This document shows, piece by piece, positions 8,910 to 22,645 of a DNA stretch of 64,000 nt; position 1 is the first letter of the stretch, and the number at the start of each line of letters is the position of its first letter. The DNA lies in NCBI GenBank assembly GCA_027488515.1, contig JAIYBN010000009.1, positions 1 to 64,000 on the forward strand. The letters run 5' to 3'. The notes below the pieces were generated by a model. That model made no database searches, was not told where the DNA came from, and saw only the letters and a list, made by a program, of their open reading frames with translations. The position numbers and the translations under genes were made by a program. This DNA comes from Pseudomonadota bacterium (GTDB taxonomy: Bacteria; Bdellovibrionota; UBA1018; CAIMNF01).

Positions 8910-11900
8910 GACGAACACCTCGCTTTGAGAAGATTCACTGAAATCAACTCGAATCCGTTCAGATCGTTCCCCCGGCCCAAGTCCTCCGCACGGGATTTGC
9001 ATTCTTTGGGATCGCCCAAAATCACATCACGGAACCTCTTCGAGAATGACTGGGACTTCAGACCGAGTGAAACCGCCCTCTTGGCCTCGTCGGAGGCTTC
9101 GGTATCTCGTCCCTGTCCGAAGTACGCAACCGCCAATCCCTCGTGCGCCTCGGCCAGCTTGGGGGATTTCTCCACAGCCTTCAGGAAGTAGCGCTCACCT
9201 TCGGGAAACAGCCTGTAATAGTTGTAAATCAAACCCAGGTTGAAATGGGAAGCGAGATGATCGGACTGCTTTTCCAACGCCTTCTTCCAAGCGTTGATGG
9301 CCAGAATCGCCGCACTCCAGGTCTCGACTTTCAACTCCATGATCTGTACCACAGCCATGTTGTTGAGTGCGTCGGCATGGGCCGGTTGATGCAGCAGAGC
9401 CTGCTCGTAGGCGATACGGGCCAAACCCGGACGTCCGGTTCCCCAGAGGAGGTTCCCGTAGTCGACCCAGGCCTTGGGATTGGCAGAAGACGCCATCAAT
9501 TGTTCACGGACCTTCTTCATCGACGCTTCTTTACCCGAGGAATCCCCCTCGGGAAGCATCCCGATGAGCTTGAACCCCGACCGGCTGCCTTGTGACCGCT
9601 TCCACTTGGTCTGTCCTGAATCCACCAGACGGTCTTGAATCACGGGCAATGCTTTGGAAATCTGTCCGTTCTTGAGAGCCACATCATATGCGGCCTTCGA
9701 GATCTCGAAAGAATCGCGGTTCAAACGCGAGATCATCCGGTCCAAAAGCTCTTTGGTTTGTGCGTCGGCGGTCGGATCCGCCTGAAGAGCGGCCAACTCC
9801 CGACTGAAATCGAGAATGACATCCCCCATCCGCTCTGCCGCTGCGATCCCCCACGGACCACCCGCCTCCAAGGCCTTTTGGTAAGGCTCCCGGATCTTCC
9901 TGATTTCTTTCGAACGTTTTTCAACCGCTCCGATCAGTTTCTTCAAAGGCAAAACCGGTCGGGTGGGCTTGACGTCCTGTTCGGCGATGACGGCCAACTC
10001 GTACAAAGCGTTTGACACATAAGCGGATCCTGCCGAAGGTCCCTTCGAAATCCGGGAGGCATCCTGGTAAGCCTTGCGTGCACCCTTCCAGTCCCCCTTA
10101 CCCCTCAACAGGGCTCCTGTCATGGTGAGACACTGGGCTTGGTGACTGGTCACCAACTTGGCACAGGCCCTCCAATCTGCGAGCCCGGCGGTTTCGTTCT
10201 TCTCGTCACGATACAACATGGCCGAACGGACATGGATCTCTGCACGCTCTTCATCAGAACGGCAAAGCCCCATGGCCTCCTTCAAGGCCTCGCGGGCCGG
10301 CCCGATTTGGTCGATTCCCCGATACAGATCCGAGGCCAGTTCCAGACTGGAGCGGTGACGGGAGGATTTTCCGGACTCCCGGAACAGGAGGGCCGCTTCC
10401 TTGAAGTACCCACGGATCAGCAGATCTCCCGCCTGCTGGGGCACGGCCGAGTCTGCCAACTTGCTTCCCGGCACCACCTTGATCCACTCCGAAAGAATCC
10501 TTACGGCATCTTCGGCACGGACGGCACGGGCGTAGGAATTGAAAGCACCCTGGTACGCACCGTCGAGTTCTGACTTGCCCAGTTTTCCTTTGGCACCCCG
10601 GATGAACTCCTCATACGCCTTGGCGGCATTGAGATGTTCACGGCCTTGCTCATGAGCCTTGATTTTCGAAACCAACAAAGTACGGGCCAGCTGATCGAGA
10701 TCGACAGCGAGCTTCCCACCGGTCACCGCGTCCTCCTGGAGCAACGCCTGGTTCGACCGGAAACGATCGAGATTCTCACGGGTCGGATCGAGTTCGATCA
10801 GGATCCTGGCAGCGACCACCCCTTGCGGAGTCCCGGCTGACTGGTCCACGATGGAACTGGCGCGTTTCAGCGCCTCTTTCCTCTCTCCGGAGTAGAACTT
10901 CAACACTTGAACCGAACGGAGTCTCGCTTCGAGCGACTCCGGGCTTCCCGAAAGGTGTTTCTCGACCAGATCCGACGCGGAGATGAAATCCCGCTCGATC
11001 CGGGATGGAGAACTTCCCCGTTTCTCACCGGAATCCTCACGCCGTTTGAGCTCGGCATGCAGACTGTTCATCCAATGTCCGGCTGCGATTTTCGAATACT
11101 TCGGGTCCTGGTCCTGGATGACCGCTTGATAAAGGGTGGCGGCATCTCCAGGCTTGCCCAGTCCGGTTTTCACCTCGGCCTGGTACATCCGGATCTCATT
11201 CCTGATTCCCCGATGGCCCGCATCAGTGGGCAGGAATTTTTCTAGAAAAGCAGTGTAGTAGCGATCGGCAGTGAGAAGGTAGCGTTTGCCTTCTTCGACT
11301 TCCTTCGTCTTGCGGTAACGTTCCTGATAGGTCACGGCCGTCGTCCGGACAAGGTTCCTGAGGTTGAGCAGCGCCACCTGGGTCTCAGGTTCCTTGCCCT
11401 CGAGCAACTCGATCCGCTTCATCCGGTCGAGCGCGCGGTCATGCCGGGCCTTCATGATGTCGAGCTCGATCATCTTTGCAGAGACCCGGAACTCGCTCTC
11501 GTCACGTTGATCGGTCTTCAACAGCACTTCGTAAACCTTGAGCGCGCTGTCCACTTCACCTTTGCGTTCGTACTCGCGACCGAGTCGCTCGAGCAATCGG
11601 ACGAGCTTTTCCTTGCTTCCGGAGTTCTCCTGGAAGTAATCGATCGCCTCGTCAGCACGTCCGAGCTCGGAATAATAAATCGCGAGATCGCGAAGACCTT
11701 CCTCTCTGACGCTCATGAGACGGTCTCCGCCTTCACTCTTGGCGATCTCGATTCCCCGTTTCATCGTCTCGAGAGCCTGGGGACCGCGCTTCTGGCGGTA
11801 ATGACACCAGGCGAGCTTGTGGAGGATCCGTGCGGTTTGCCCCTTGTCCTTGGCTCTTCTCAGAGCGATCTCAAAATTGGCCTGTGCCTCTGCGTAATCA

Positions 11901-12457
11901 CTCCGCTGAAAGGCCTCCTCGGCGATGAATCGGACCGCCTCGGATGCGAAAAAAGAATCCGGGAACTGCTTGGCGAGCTTGCGGTAATACTCCATGCTCT
12001 TCTTCTTGTTGCCGAGTTCGCCGTAATTGTAGCCCAGGAAGAAATACACCTGGTCGAGCTTCCTCTGGTCGATGTTGAGGGAAAGAATCGCCTCGGCGGC
12101 ACCGATGCTGTACTTCAGATCGTCCACCGAACGGCTTTTGACAAACTTGGCCTGCGGGTTGCGTTTCAACTCCCGCTCCTGCAAGCGCCCTTCCATCAGG
12201 AAATCCGCACGATACGCTTCTTGATACAGTTCCGCGAGACGGAGGTAGAGCTCGGCCTTCCGGTTCTCAGGATTCCTGAGACCGAGAGCCGTACGGATCG
12301 CCTTGATCTCTTCGTAGCGGATGGCCTCCACCTTGCGCTCGGTCGGGGTCTCCACCGAGGTGTAGTCCCGGGCGCTCCAATCTGCCAGTGCGGATTCCGT
12401 ACCGGACCAGGCGAGCAAACCGAACCCGATCCAGAGGGTGCTCGATCTACTTCCCAT
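8906..12457 (-). CDS. Large TPR-repeat exported protein (gliding-motility GltD/GltE/GltI-like)
   Basis: About 1183 aa from ATG 12457 (MGSRSSTLWIGFGLLAWSGTESALA signal peptide); many TPR units. Confidence 0.8.
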   Translation of the reverse strand: MGSRSSTLWIGFGLLAWSGTESALADWSARDYTSVETPTERKVEAIRYEEIKAIRTALGLRNPENRKAELYLRLAELYQEAYRADFLMEGRLQERELKRNPQAKFVKSRSVDDLKYSIGAAEAILSLNIDQRKLDQVYFFLGYNYGELGNKKKSMEYYRKLAKQFPDSFFASEAVRFIAEEAFQRSDYAEAQANFEIALRRAKDKGQTARILHKLAWCHYRQKRGPQALETMKRGIEIAKSEGGDRLMSVREEGLRDLAIYYSELGRADEAIDYFQENSGSKEKLVRLLERLGREYERKGEVDSALKVYEVLLKTDQRDESEFRVSAKMIELDIMKARHDRALDRMKRIELLEGKEPETQVALLNLRNLVRTTAVTYQERYRKTKEVEEGKRYLLTADRYYTAFLEKFLPTDAGHRGIRNEIRMYQAEVKTGLGKPGDAATLYQAVIQDQDPKYSKIAAGHWMNSLHAELKRREDSGEKRGSSPSRIERDFISASDLVEKHLSGSPESLEARLRSVQVLKFYSGERKEALKRASSIVDQSAGTPQGVVAARILIELDPTRENLDRFRSNQALLQEDAVTGGKLAVDLDQLARTLLVSKIKAHEQGREHLNAAKAYEEFIRGAKGKLGKSELDGAYQGAFNSYARAVRAEDAVRILSEWIKVVPGSKLADSAVPQQAGDLLIRGYFKEAALLFRESGKSSRHRSSLELASDLYRGIDQIGPAREALKEAMGLCRSDEERAEIHVRSAMLYRDEKNETAGLADWRACAKLVTSHQAQCLTMTGALLRGKGDWKGARKAYQDASRISKGPSAGSAYVSNALYELAVIAEQDVKPTRPVLPLKKLIGAVEKRSKEIRKIREPYQKALEAGGPWGIAAAERMGDVILDFSRELAALQADPTADAQTKELLDRMISRLNRDSFEISKAAYDVALKNGQISKALPVIQDRLVDSGQTKWKRSQGSRSGFKLIGMLPEGDSSGKEASMKKVREQLMASSANPKAWVDYGNLLWGTGRPGLARIAYEQALLHQPAHADALNNMAVVQIMELKVETWSAAILAINAWKKALEKQSDHLASHFNLGLIYNYYRLFPEGERYFLKAVEKSPKLAEAHEGLAVAYFGQGRDTEASDEAKRAVSLGLKSQSFSKRFRDVILGDPKECKSRAEDLGRGNDLNGFELISVNLLKARCSS

Positions 12458-14060
12458 TCCGCCCCCGGTCCTTGCCGCACTCGCTCTCGAGAGCGAAGAC
12501 ATAATCGCCGATCTCGTCGTTCCAGAACTCCCCGTTGAAAGACCAGAGCAACTGATCGTCACGGCGGACCGGGACCCGGTTTCCACGGGAACGCTCCACA
12601 TTCAAAGCGGCATCGGGCTCGAGCAACTTCCTTTTCTGGTGTGACAGGATGTCGATCTTCATGAACTGCATCTTCTCAAGATCGGAGATGAGGATCTGGT
12701 GGTAATCGATCATCGAGTTCCGGACAAAAACCCCGCCGATCATGCGGACGGTGCGGACACGCCAATCGAGCATGACGTTCAAGAACCCGGGAAAGCCCCT
12801 GTCCAAGCCCGTACGGGTCTCGGGTCGCGCGGCATCGAGCCTTTCGATGGCGGCCTTTTCGGCAGTGATGCGGTCCTCTGTCAGAGCCAGGGTCTGGAAC
12901 ACCGGCGAACGGACGAACCGGTTCAAAAAACGGTGCATCGGACGCTGGGTATGGAGCTTGTCCTGGAGTGCCCCGACCCCGAGCTCGTAGTACGGAAGGG
13001 CGTCCGAAGGGTTGCGCTCGACAAACGCTTTCACATCCTTGGCCAAAGTACCGAGCTTCCTGCTGAAATCATCGATGATCCGTCCGGCATCATCGTACAA
13101 ACAGAGCGACATGTAGCTTTGGGCCATCAGAATGTCGATCTCTGAATTCAGGGAAAACGAAAGCGAAGGACTTTTGTAAGAAACCAGCTTCCCGAGCGTC
13201 CGGTTGTACTCTTCGCGGGCAAAAGTGTTCCAGGCGTGTTCGAAGAGCGTGTCGGTCCAGACGAAGCTTGATTTGGGAATCCGGTCGTAAAGCCGGTCGG
13301 CATCCTCGAACCGCTTCATTTCATAGAGCACGCGGGCCTGGTCGGCGATGCACCTTGCTGCGAGATCCCGGGCGGCATCCTGCCTGAGTTGCCGCCAGCG
13401 TTGCAAAAGAACTCCGGGATGATCCCGCTCGATCTCGGCTTCCACACTCCCCGACTCGAGCTGTTTGCGGAGATCCGCCGATCTCTCGCAGGCGCGGAAT
13501 TCACTCAAAGCGGCCTCGAGGCGTCCCTGCATGACCAGTGCCGTCCCCTTGAACTGGAGTGAAACCGGGTACAGGGGGTGACGGGATGAGACTTGCGAGG
13601 CGGCCTGAACAGCCCCGGTGTAGTCACCCTTCAACAATGACTCTTTGGCAAGTGCGTACCAATAGGCGTTGCGGGCCCGTGGAGAGTAGTCCTCGCTCTT
13701 GGTGTGCTTCAGGAGGATTTTACGGATCAAATCGCTGCCACCCCGATCCAGAAAAAACGGGGCCAATTCAAGCGTGAGACGTGTCGCGGTCGGATCACGG
13801 AGTTGCAGTGCACTGGCAAAAAAATAGATCGCCGACTGATCGAGACCGGCCTTCACCAGACTTTGTGTGATCCAATAATAGGCTTTGGCCCGATCCGACG
13901 GATTCTGGATACGTGCCAGATCGTTGAAGGCCATTCGAGCTGCGGAAAAATACTGGCCGGAATCATAAGCTCCCCGGACCGCATCCATGCCCGCCCGCGC
14001 ACCGGAGGTGAACCACAGGGAACCGGCAAGAATCGCAGTGAGCGCGACCGCTCTCCTCAT
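12447..14060 (-). CDS. TPR-repeat exported protein of Glt-like operon
   Basis: 537 aa; signal peptide MRRAVALTAILAGSLWFTSGARA; TPR-like repeats. Confidence 0.8.
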   Translation of the reverse strand: MRRAVALTAILAGSLWFTSGARAGMDAVRGAYDSGQYFSAARMAFNDLARIQNPSDRAKAYYWITQSLVKAGLDQSAIYFFASALQLRDPTATRLTLELAPFFLDRGGSDLIRKILLKHTKSEDYSPRARNAYWYALAKESLLKGDYTGAVQAASQVSSRHPLYPVSLQFKGTALVMQGRLEAALSEFRACERSADLRKQLESGSVEAEIERDHPGVLLQRWRQLRQDAARDLAARCIADQARVLYEMKRFEDADRLYDRIPKSSFVWTDTLFEHAWNTFAREEYNRTLGKLVSYKSPSLSFSLNSEIDILMAQSYMSLCLYDDAGRIIDDFSRKLGTLAKDVKAFVERNPSDALPYYELGVGALQDKLHTQRPMHRFLNRFVRSPVFQTLALTEDRITAEKAAIERLDAARPETRTGLDRGFPGFLNVMLDWRVRTVRMIGGVFVRNSMIDYHQILISDLEKMQFMKIDILSHQKRKLLEPDAALNVERSRGNRVPVRRDDQLLWSFNGEFWNDEIGDYVFALESECGKDRGRNGK

Positions 14061-14779
14061 AGCTGGTACCCGATCCCGACTTGAGATGCGAAGTTCGAGA
14101 ACACTGCATTTTTGGGCGCCACGCCGGTCAAACGTTCGAAAACGTTCGCGACATAGAAATGCCCGAGCACATCCAGCCGGATCTTCCAGTGTTCACTCAG
14201 ATGGAAAAGATGCCCCGTACCCAGATAGGCTGCGAACAGATTCTGGGAACTCCAATTGTTCGCCGGAATGTCGGTTTTTTGCCCGATCATCGTCCCGATC
14301 ATCCCCGCCCCGACTGAAAAATACCAATCGAAGTAGAGCACCGAATTGAAAACGTTGATCTTCGCATACCAGGGCGCCCAATTGTAAAGAACCCCGAATT
14401 GCGATCTGACTTCCCGGATATACGGGGATTGAGCACCGACAGCGATTGCCTTGTCGAGAGCCTCATAAACATTGTTCGGGCTGTGTATACGATGGGAGTA
14501 GAAAACTTCGAATCCCATGTCTTCGTTGATCCACCAGGCCAGACGGGGCTGGACTTGGATCACCGTCCGGTAGGTGTCTCCCAGCGACATTCCGCCCATG
14601 CCGAAAATCTGGGCTGAGGCCGCTTTACGATACCGACGGTTCTGAAGGACGTAGATCTTCTTTTCCGGATCGAGCCAACTGAAGTTGTAGTCATCAGAAG
14701 ACGCGGCGAATGCCGGAGCGTGCTCCACCCAAAACGAAACGAGCAGGAGCCCGATTCCCATCCAAATTTTTTTTCGCAT
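14057..14779 (-). CDS. Outer-membrane beta-barrel domain protein (myxobacterial/bdellovibrio gliding-type OMP)
   Basis: 240 aa; signal peptide; YRTVIQVQPRLAWWINEDMGFEVFYSH, short barrel ending GIGYQL; ATGA overlap with the next gene. Confidence 0.78.
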   Translation of the reverse strand: MRKKIWMGIGLLLVSFWVEHAPAFAASSDDYNFSWLDPEKKIYVLQNRRYRKAASAQIFGMGGMSLGDTYRTVIQVQPRLAWWINEDMGFEVFYSHRIHSPNNVYEALDKAIAVGAQSPYIREVRSQFGVLYNWAPWYAKINVFNSVLYFDWYFSVGAGMIGTMIGQKTDIPANNWSSQNLFAAYLGTGHLFHLSEHWKIRLDVLGHFYVANVFERLTGVAPKNAVFSNFASQVGIGYQL

Positions 14780-14792
14780 GGATTTCCCGATC

Positions 14793-15074
14793 TTATCTTT
14801 TACGATCGACCATTTCTTTCAGCTCTTTGCCCACTTTGAAAAACGGAACGCGTTTGGGCTCCACCTTGACCAGCTCACCGGTTTTCGGATTCCGGCCTTC
14901 ATAAGCACCGTAAACGCGATTCACAAAAGAACCGAAACCACGGATTTCGATGCGGTCGTCCTTCTTCAGAGTCTCGGCCATCATGTCGAACACGAGATTC
15001 ACCACGGTTTCGGCCTGCCGGTTCTGGAGGTTCACTTTCTGGGCCACGATATTGATCAGATCTGCCTTGGTCAT
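14793..15074 (-). CDS. HU/IHF family DNA-binding protein
   Basis: 93 aa; MTKADLINIVAQK...IEIRGFGSFVNR...GRNPKTGELVKVEPKRVPFFKVGKELKE. Confidence 0.95.
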   Translation of the reverse strand: MTKADLINIVAQKVNLQNRQAETVVNLVFDMMAETLKKDDRIEIRGFGSFVNRVYGAYEGRNPKTGELVKVEPKRVPFFKVGKELKEMVDRKR

Positions 15075-15193
15075 CCACCTTCTCCTTGATGGAAACAGGA
15101 TACCGAAGAGCGGACAACTAAGGCAAGGAAATCAAACAGATTTTCCTGAATGACCGGACGGGACAACTCGCCACATTATTGACGAAACCTGTC

Positions 15194-15898
15194 TCAACTC
15201 TGCTTCACATCCAGAATGCCGGGGATCTTCCAAAGATCGAGAAGCAGACGGGAGTGATCGCGATTCCGTCCGAGGTAGGTCAGCCGGACTTCCGGCTGGA
15301 GGTCACTCATGTTCTCGCGGTAATCTTCGAGAGAGAGCTCGTTATTGCCGAGCAGGCCCTCCAAGGCAGCCCGCGTGACATCGTCAGTTTTCTCACGCAA
15401 ATGCAGGGTGATTTTGAACAAACGACGACGCTCGAGAAAGCGGTTCTCGAACAGGTTCACCGACACCAGGACCAGAACCATCAGAACCGTGACAAAGAGC
15501 GCCAACTCCAGCTGACCGACCCCGATCCACATTCCAACCGCAGCCACCAGCCAGATACTGGCCGCAGTGGTCAGTCCGACCACATTCCCTTTGGACTGGA
15601 GGATCGCCCCCCCGCCCAGAAAACCGATCCCTGAGACAATTTGTGCACCGATCCGCCCCGGATCCCCCGGTCGGTAGTTTTCACCCGCCCCGTCAAAAGC
15701 CACCATGACCGACAACGCGGTGAACAACATCGAGCCGACACAAATCAGCATGTTCGTCTTGATGCCGGCCGACTTGTTCTTGAGCTCGCGCTCCAAACCG
15801 ATCAACCCGCCGCAGAAAAGGGCCACAATCAATTTCGGTCCGAGTGTCTGGATCACTTCAGAAAAACCGATTGCGCTCAGGGTGGGTTCGAATGCCAT
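15194..15898 (-). CDS. MgtC/SapB family membrane protein
   Basis: ATG at 15898 in frame; GGLIGLERELKNKSAGIKTNMLICVGSMLFT, IGAQIVSGIGFLGGGAIL. Confidence 0.9.
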   Translation of the reverse strand: MAFEPTLSAIGFSEVIQTLGPKLIVALFCGGLIGLERELKNKSAGIKTNMLICVGSMLFTALSVMVAFDGAGENYRPGDPGRIGAQIVSGIGFLGGGAILQSKGNVVGLTTAASIWLVAAVGMWIGVGQLELALFVTVLMVLVLVSVNLFENRFLERRRLFKITLHLREKTDDVTRAALEGLLGNNELSLEDYRENMSDLQPEVRLTYLGRNRDHSRLLLDLWKIPGILDVKQS

Positions 15899-15959
15899 AA
15901 TCCCATTAACGCAAAATTCTGGCATTTTGTGAAATGGAAATCGAAAGGAAGCTTCCGTT

Positions 15960-20165
<4,206 letters not shown>

Positions 20166-20170
20166 ATTTG

Positions 20171-20204
20171 ATTATTTTATATTAAATGATAAAATATTTT
20201 AATG
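20171..20204. promoter_or_regulatory. AT-rich island with inverted repeats between lysR and divergent gene
   Basis: TATTTTAT-attaaatg-ATAAAATA (20173-20196) and palindrome AAAATATTTT (20191-20200). Confidence 0.5.
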
Positions 20205-20237
20205 TCAAATTCATGACATTCTGTTACATTGCAACGC

Positions 20238-20726
20238 ATGAAAACTGTTCTTCTGAGTCTTGCGACCCTGATCCTCTCCACCCCTTTTGCACTGGCTGAC
20301 GGATTCCTTTGTGAAGGCAAGAATTCCGGACTCCAAGTCAAACTCTACAATCACACCGATCCGGCCTTCGGTACCCGGACCCCTGCCATTCTGGTCCTCG
20401 CCAATCCGATGATCCAAAGTGATCGGAAAACAGTGGCTGTGTTCTCTGACGAGAATCAGACCCTGAACTACCTCGGACGGGGTCAGTATCAGGCCAAAGT
20501 GGACCTCCGGTATCTCGATAGCGGACGCCAAGGCGAAAACGTCGCAGGAACCAAACTCGGCCAGCTCAAGACCATCCACCTCAAAATCAAGTTCTCCTAC
20601 TCCCACACCGGCACTCTGATTGCGAACTCGGTGGACGAGATTCCCGCAGCTCTCTTTTACCAGAAGCGCAACGGGGAACTTCTCGACGAGCAAGCGACCT
20701 GCAAGCGCTATCGCAAGCAGAACTGA
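20238..20726 (+). CDS. Hypothetical exported protein
   Basis: About 162 aa from internal ATG; signal peptide MKTVLLSLATLILSTPFALA; Cys pair. Confidence 0.75.
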   Translation: MKTVLLSLATLILSTPFALADGFLCEGKNSGLQVKLYNHTDPAFGTRTPAILVLANPMIQSDRKTVAVFSDENQTLNYLGRGQYQAKVDLRYLDSGRQGENVAGTKLGQLKTIHLKIKFSYSHTGTLIANSVDEIPAALFYQKRNGELLDEQATCKRYRKQN

Positions 20727-20747
20727 AATATTTAACGCAATGATTCC

Positions 20748-20790
20748 AAGAATCACGGGGCCATGTTAAGGTGACCCCGTGATTTTTCTT
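20748..20790 (+). terminator. Terminator-like hairpin overlapping the next gene's RBS and start
   Basis: AATCACGGGG-ccatgttaaggtga-CCCCGTGATT then TTTCTTTT; GTG start at 20779 lies in the 3' arm. Confidence 0.65.
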
Positions 20791-22176
20791 TTGTGGACCC
20801 TCTGTTTCATGCCATTTGCCGTGAATGCGACGGAGCCTTCGCGCGAAGCCAGCGAACTCATGAAACTCGATTTTTTCGAGGGCGGGCGGGGCATGCATCT
20901 GTCTCCCGGTATTCTCAACAAACTCGACCAGCTCCGGGATGTCATCGGTGGAACCCGTGCTGACGAAAGCCTCCTCCGGACTTTGACCCGTCGTTGGGGC
21001 CTGCAAGAACACCGGGGCGAGATCATCGGCATCAAGACGGTGAAGTACAAGAACCTCCATGTCGGGGTCTTGGGCTGTGTGGCCTGCCACAGTGGCAAGG
21101 CCGCAGGTCAGCACATCGTGGGAATCGGAAACAAGACCATCGACCCGGGCCGGATCGGAATCGACGGGGTCAGAATCGAGAAGCGCTTCAAGTCCTTGAC
21201 CGACACCTTGGTCCGTACGCACCTTCTGAAAAAATCCAAGACCTGGTCCGGACTCGAAGATCGCTCGATCCGTCTCATGGAAAAGCTCGCAGACCCTCGC
21301 ATGAGCGCCCGGACGCAGGGACTGGTCCCGGTTTCGCTCGTGGGAAGCTGGTTTTACGAGATGGATCAGGCCAGAGCTCCGGACCACGGCTACATCGGAG
21401 CTGTGAAGGTCCCTTCCTGGTTCGGATTCGAGAAAAAGCTGGAGGCAGGACAATTCGCCGACGGGATCGGACGGGGCCACCCCCCGGGATGGATCATCGG
21501 TGTCGAGATCACGTCGGGCCAGACTCCTGAACAAGTCCGTGCCTACTTCGGCAAGGTGGAACGGGCCGTTTCCCTCATCAGCGCACTCACCCCTCCTCCC
21601 TATCCCTTTTCCATCGACCGGGCTCGCGCAGACCGGGGCAAAGCGATTTTCGACAGGACCTGTGCCAAGTGCCACGGCAATTACAGTTTTCAACCTGATG
21701 GCAAACCCGTCTATGAAGTGCCTAAATTCGTCCCTCTCGAAAAAATCGGCACCGACCCCGATCGCCTCGACTACGTGACTCCGGACTTCCTCACCCGGGT
21801 CCTACGTAGTCCGCTCCAGGATCTGATCCAGCTCTCCGACCAGGCCGGACAACGGAAATACATCGCCCCCCGTCTCCACGCGATCTGGGCGCGCTTTCCG
21901 TACCTCCACAACGGTTCCGTCCCGACCCTCCGGGACCTGCTCGAAAAAGCCTCCGATCGGCCGGTGCGGTTTTCTCTCAAAGACGCCGGCGAAAGATACC
22001 GCTTCGACCCGGTCCGGATGGGTTTGACCCGGATCGAGGTTCCCGCATCGGTGCCATCCGACCGCTCGATCTACGACACCCGCCTTCACGGACAGTCCAA
22101 CCGTGGCCACGAAAAATTCATCGACCTGAACCCGCAAGAAAAAGACGAAATCGTCGAATACCTGAAAACCCTCTGA
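20779..22176 (+). CDS. Di-heme c-type cytochrome, RoxA-like
   Basis: 465 aa; signal peptide MIFLLWTLCFMPFAVNA; CVACH and CAKCH; RoxA-type motifs YLHNGSVPTL, NRGHEKF, EIVEYLKTL. Confidence 0.82.
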   Translation: MIFLLWTLCFMPFAVNATEPSREASELMKLDFFEGGRGMHLSPGILNKLDQLRDVIGGTRADESLLRTLTRRWGLQEHRGEIIGIKTVKYKNLHVGVLGCVACHSGKAAGQHIVGIGNKTIDPGRIGIDGVRIEKRFKSLTDTLVRTHLLKKSKTWSGLEDRSIRLMEKLADPRMSARTQGLVPVSLVGSWFYEMDQARAPDHGYIGAVKVPSWFGFEKKLEAGQFADGIGRGHPPGWIIGVEITSGQTPEQVRAYFGKVERAVSLISALTPPPYPFSIDRARADRGKAIFDRTCAKCHGNYSFQPDGKPVYEVPKFVPLEKIGTDPDRLDYVTPDFLTRVLRSPLQDLIQLSDQAGQRKYIAPRLHAIWARFPYLHNGSVPTLRDLLEKASDRPVRFSLKDAGERYRFDPVRMGLTRIEVPASVPSDRSIYDTRLHGQSNRGHEKFIDLNPQEKDEIVEYLKTL

Positions 22177-22187
22177 GACCTTTCCCC

Positions 22188-22613
22188 ATGACCAAGAAAA
22201 AAGACGAACCGATCAAAATCAACGGGGCTCAAATGGCATCCGAACTGCTCGCAGGACTCGATCCGACGATGCGTAACCGGATCCTCGGAGAAATCCGCCA
22301 AAAGGACCCCGGTCTCGCCGACAAGCTCAAAAAGGGCATGATCAGCTTTGATCGCGTCATCGCACTCGAGGCGGCCGATCTCCAAAAGGTTCTGAGAGCC
22401 TGCCCGCAAAACCTGATCGCACTCTCACTCCGCGGACTGGACGAGTCATCGAGGAAAACCGTATTCTCCAAAATGACGGAGAGACAGGCGGGAGCCCTGC
22501 TCGAGGAAATCCAAATGATGGGACCTCAGAAGCAATCCGACGTGCTCCTCGCTCGCGAGAAAATCTGTGAAACCGCCCGGACCCTCGGGGAATCCGGGCA
22601 GATCAAACTGTGA
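22188..22613 (+). CDS. Stand-alone FliG C-terminal-domain-like protein
   Basis: 141 aa; MISFDRVIALEAADLQKVLRACPQNLIALSLRGLDESSRKTVFSKMTERQAGALLEEIQMMGPQKQSDV...; collinear with FliG-C. Confidence 0.75.
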   Translation: MTKKKDEPIKINGAQMASELLAGLDPTMRNRILGEIRQKDPGLADKLKKGMISFDRVIALEAADLQKVLRACPQNLIALSLRGLDESSRKTVFSKMTERQAGALLEEIQMMGPQKQSDVLLAREKICETARTLGESGQIKL

Positions 22614-22645
22614 ATGGAATCTCCAGCCCGGAATTCAGGCGAACA

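Noticed and set aside
11441-12538. 365-aa plus-strand ORF
   Set aside because: Antisense to the large TPR gene
20587-21693. 368-aa minus-strand ORF
   Set aside because: Antisense to the cytochrome gene and across the hairpin; no motifs
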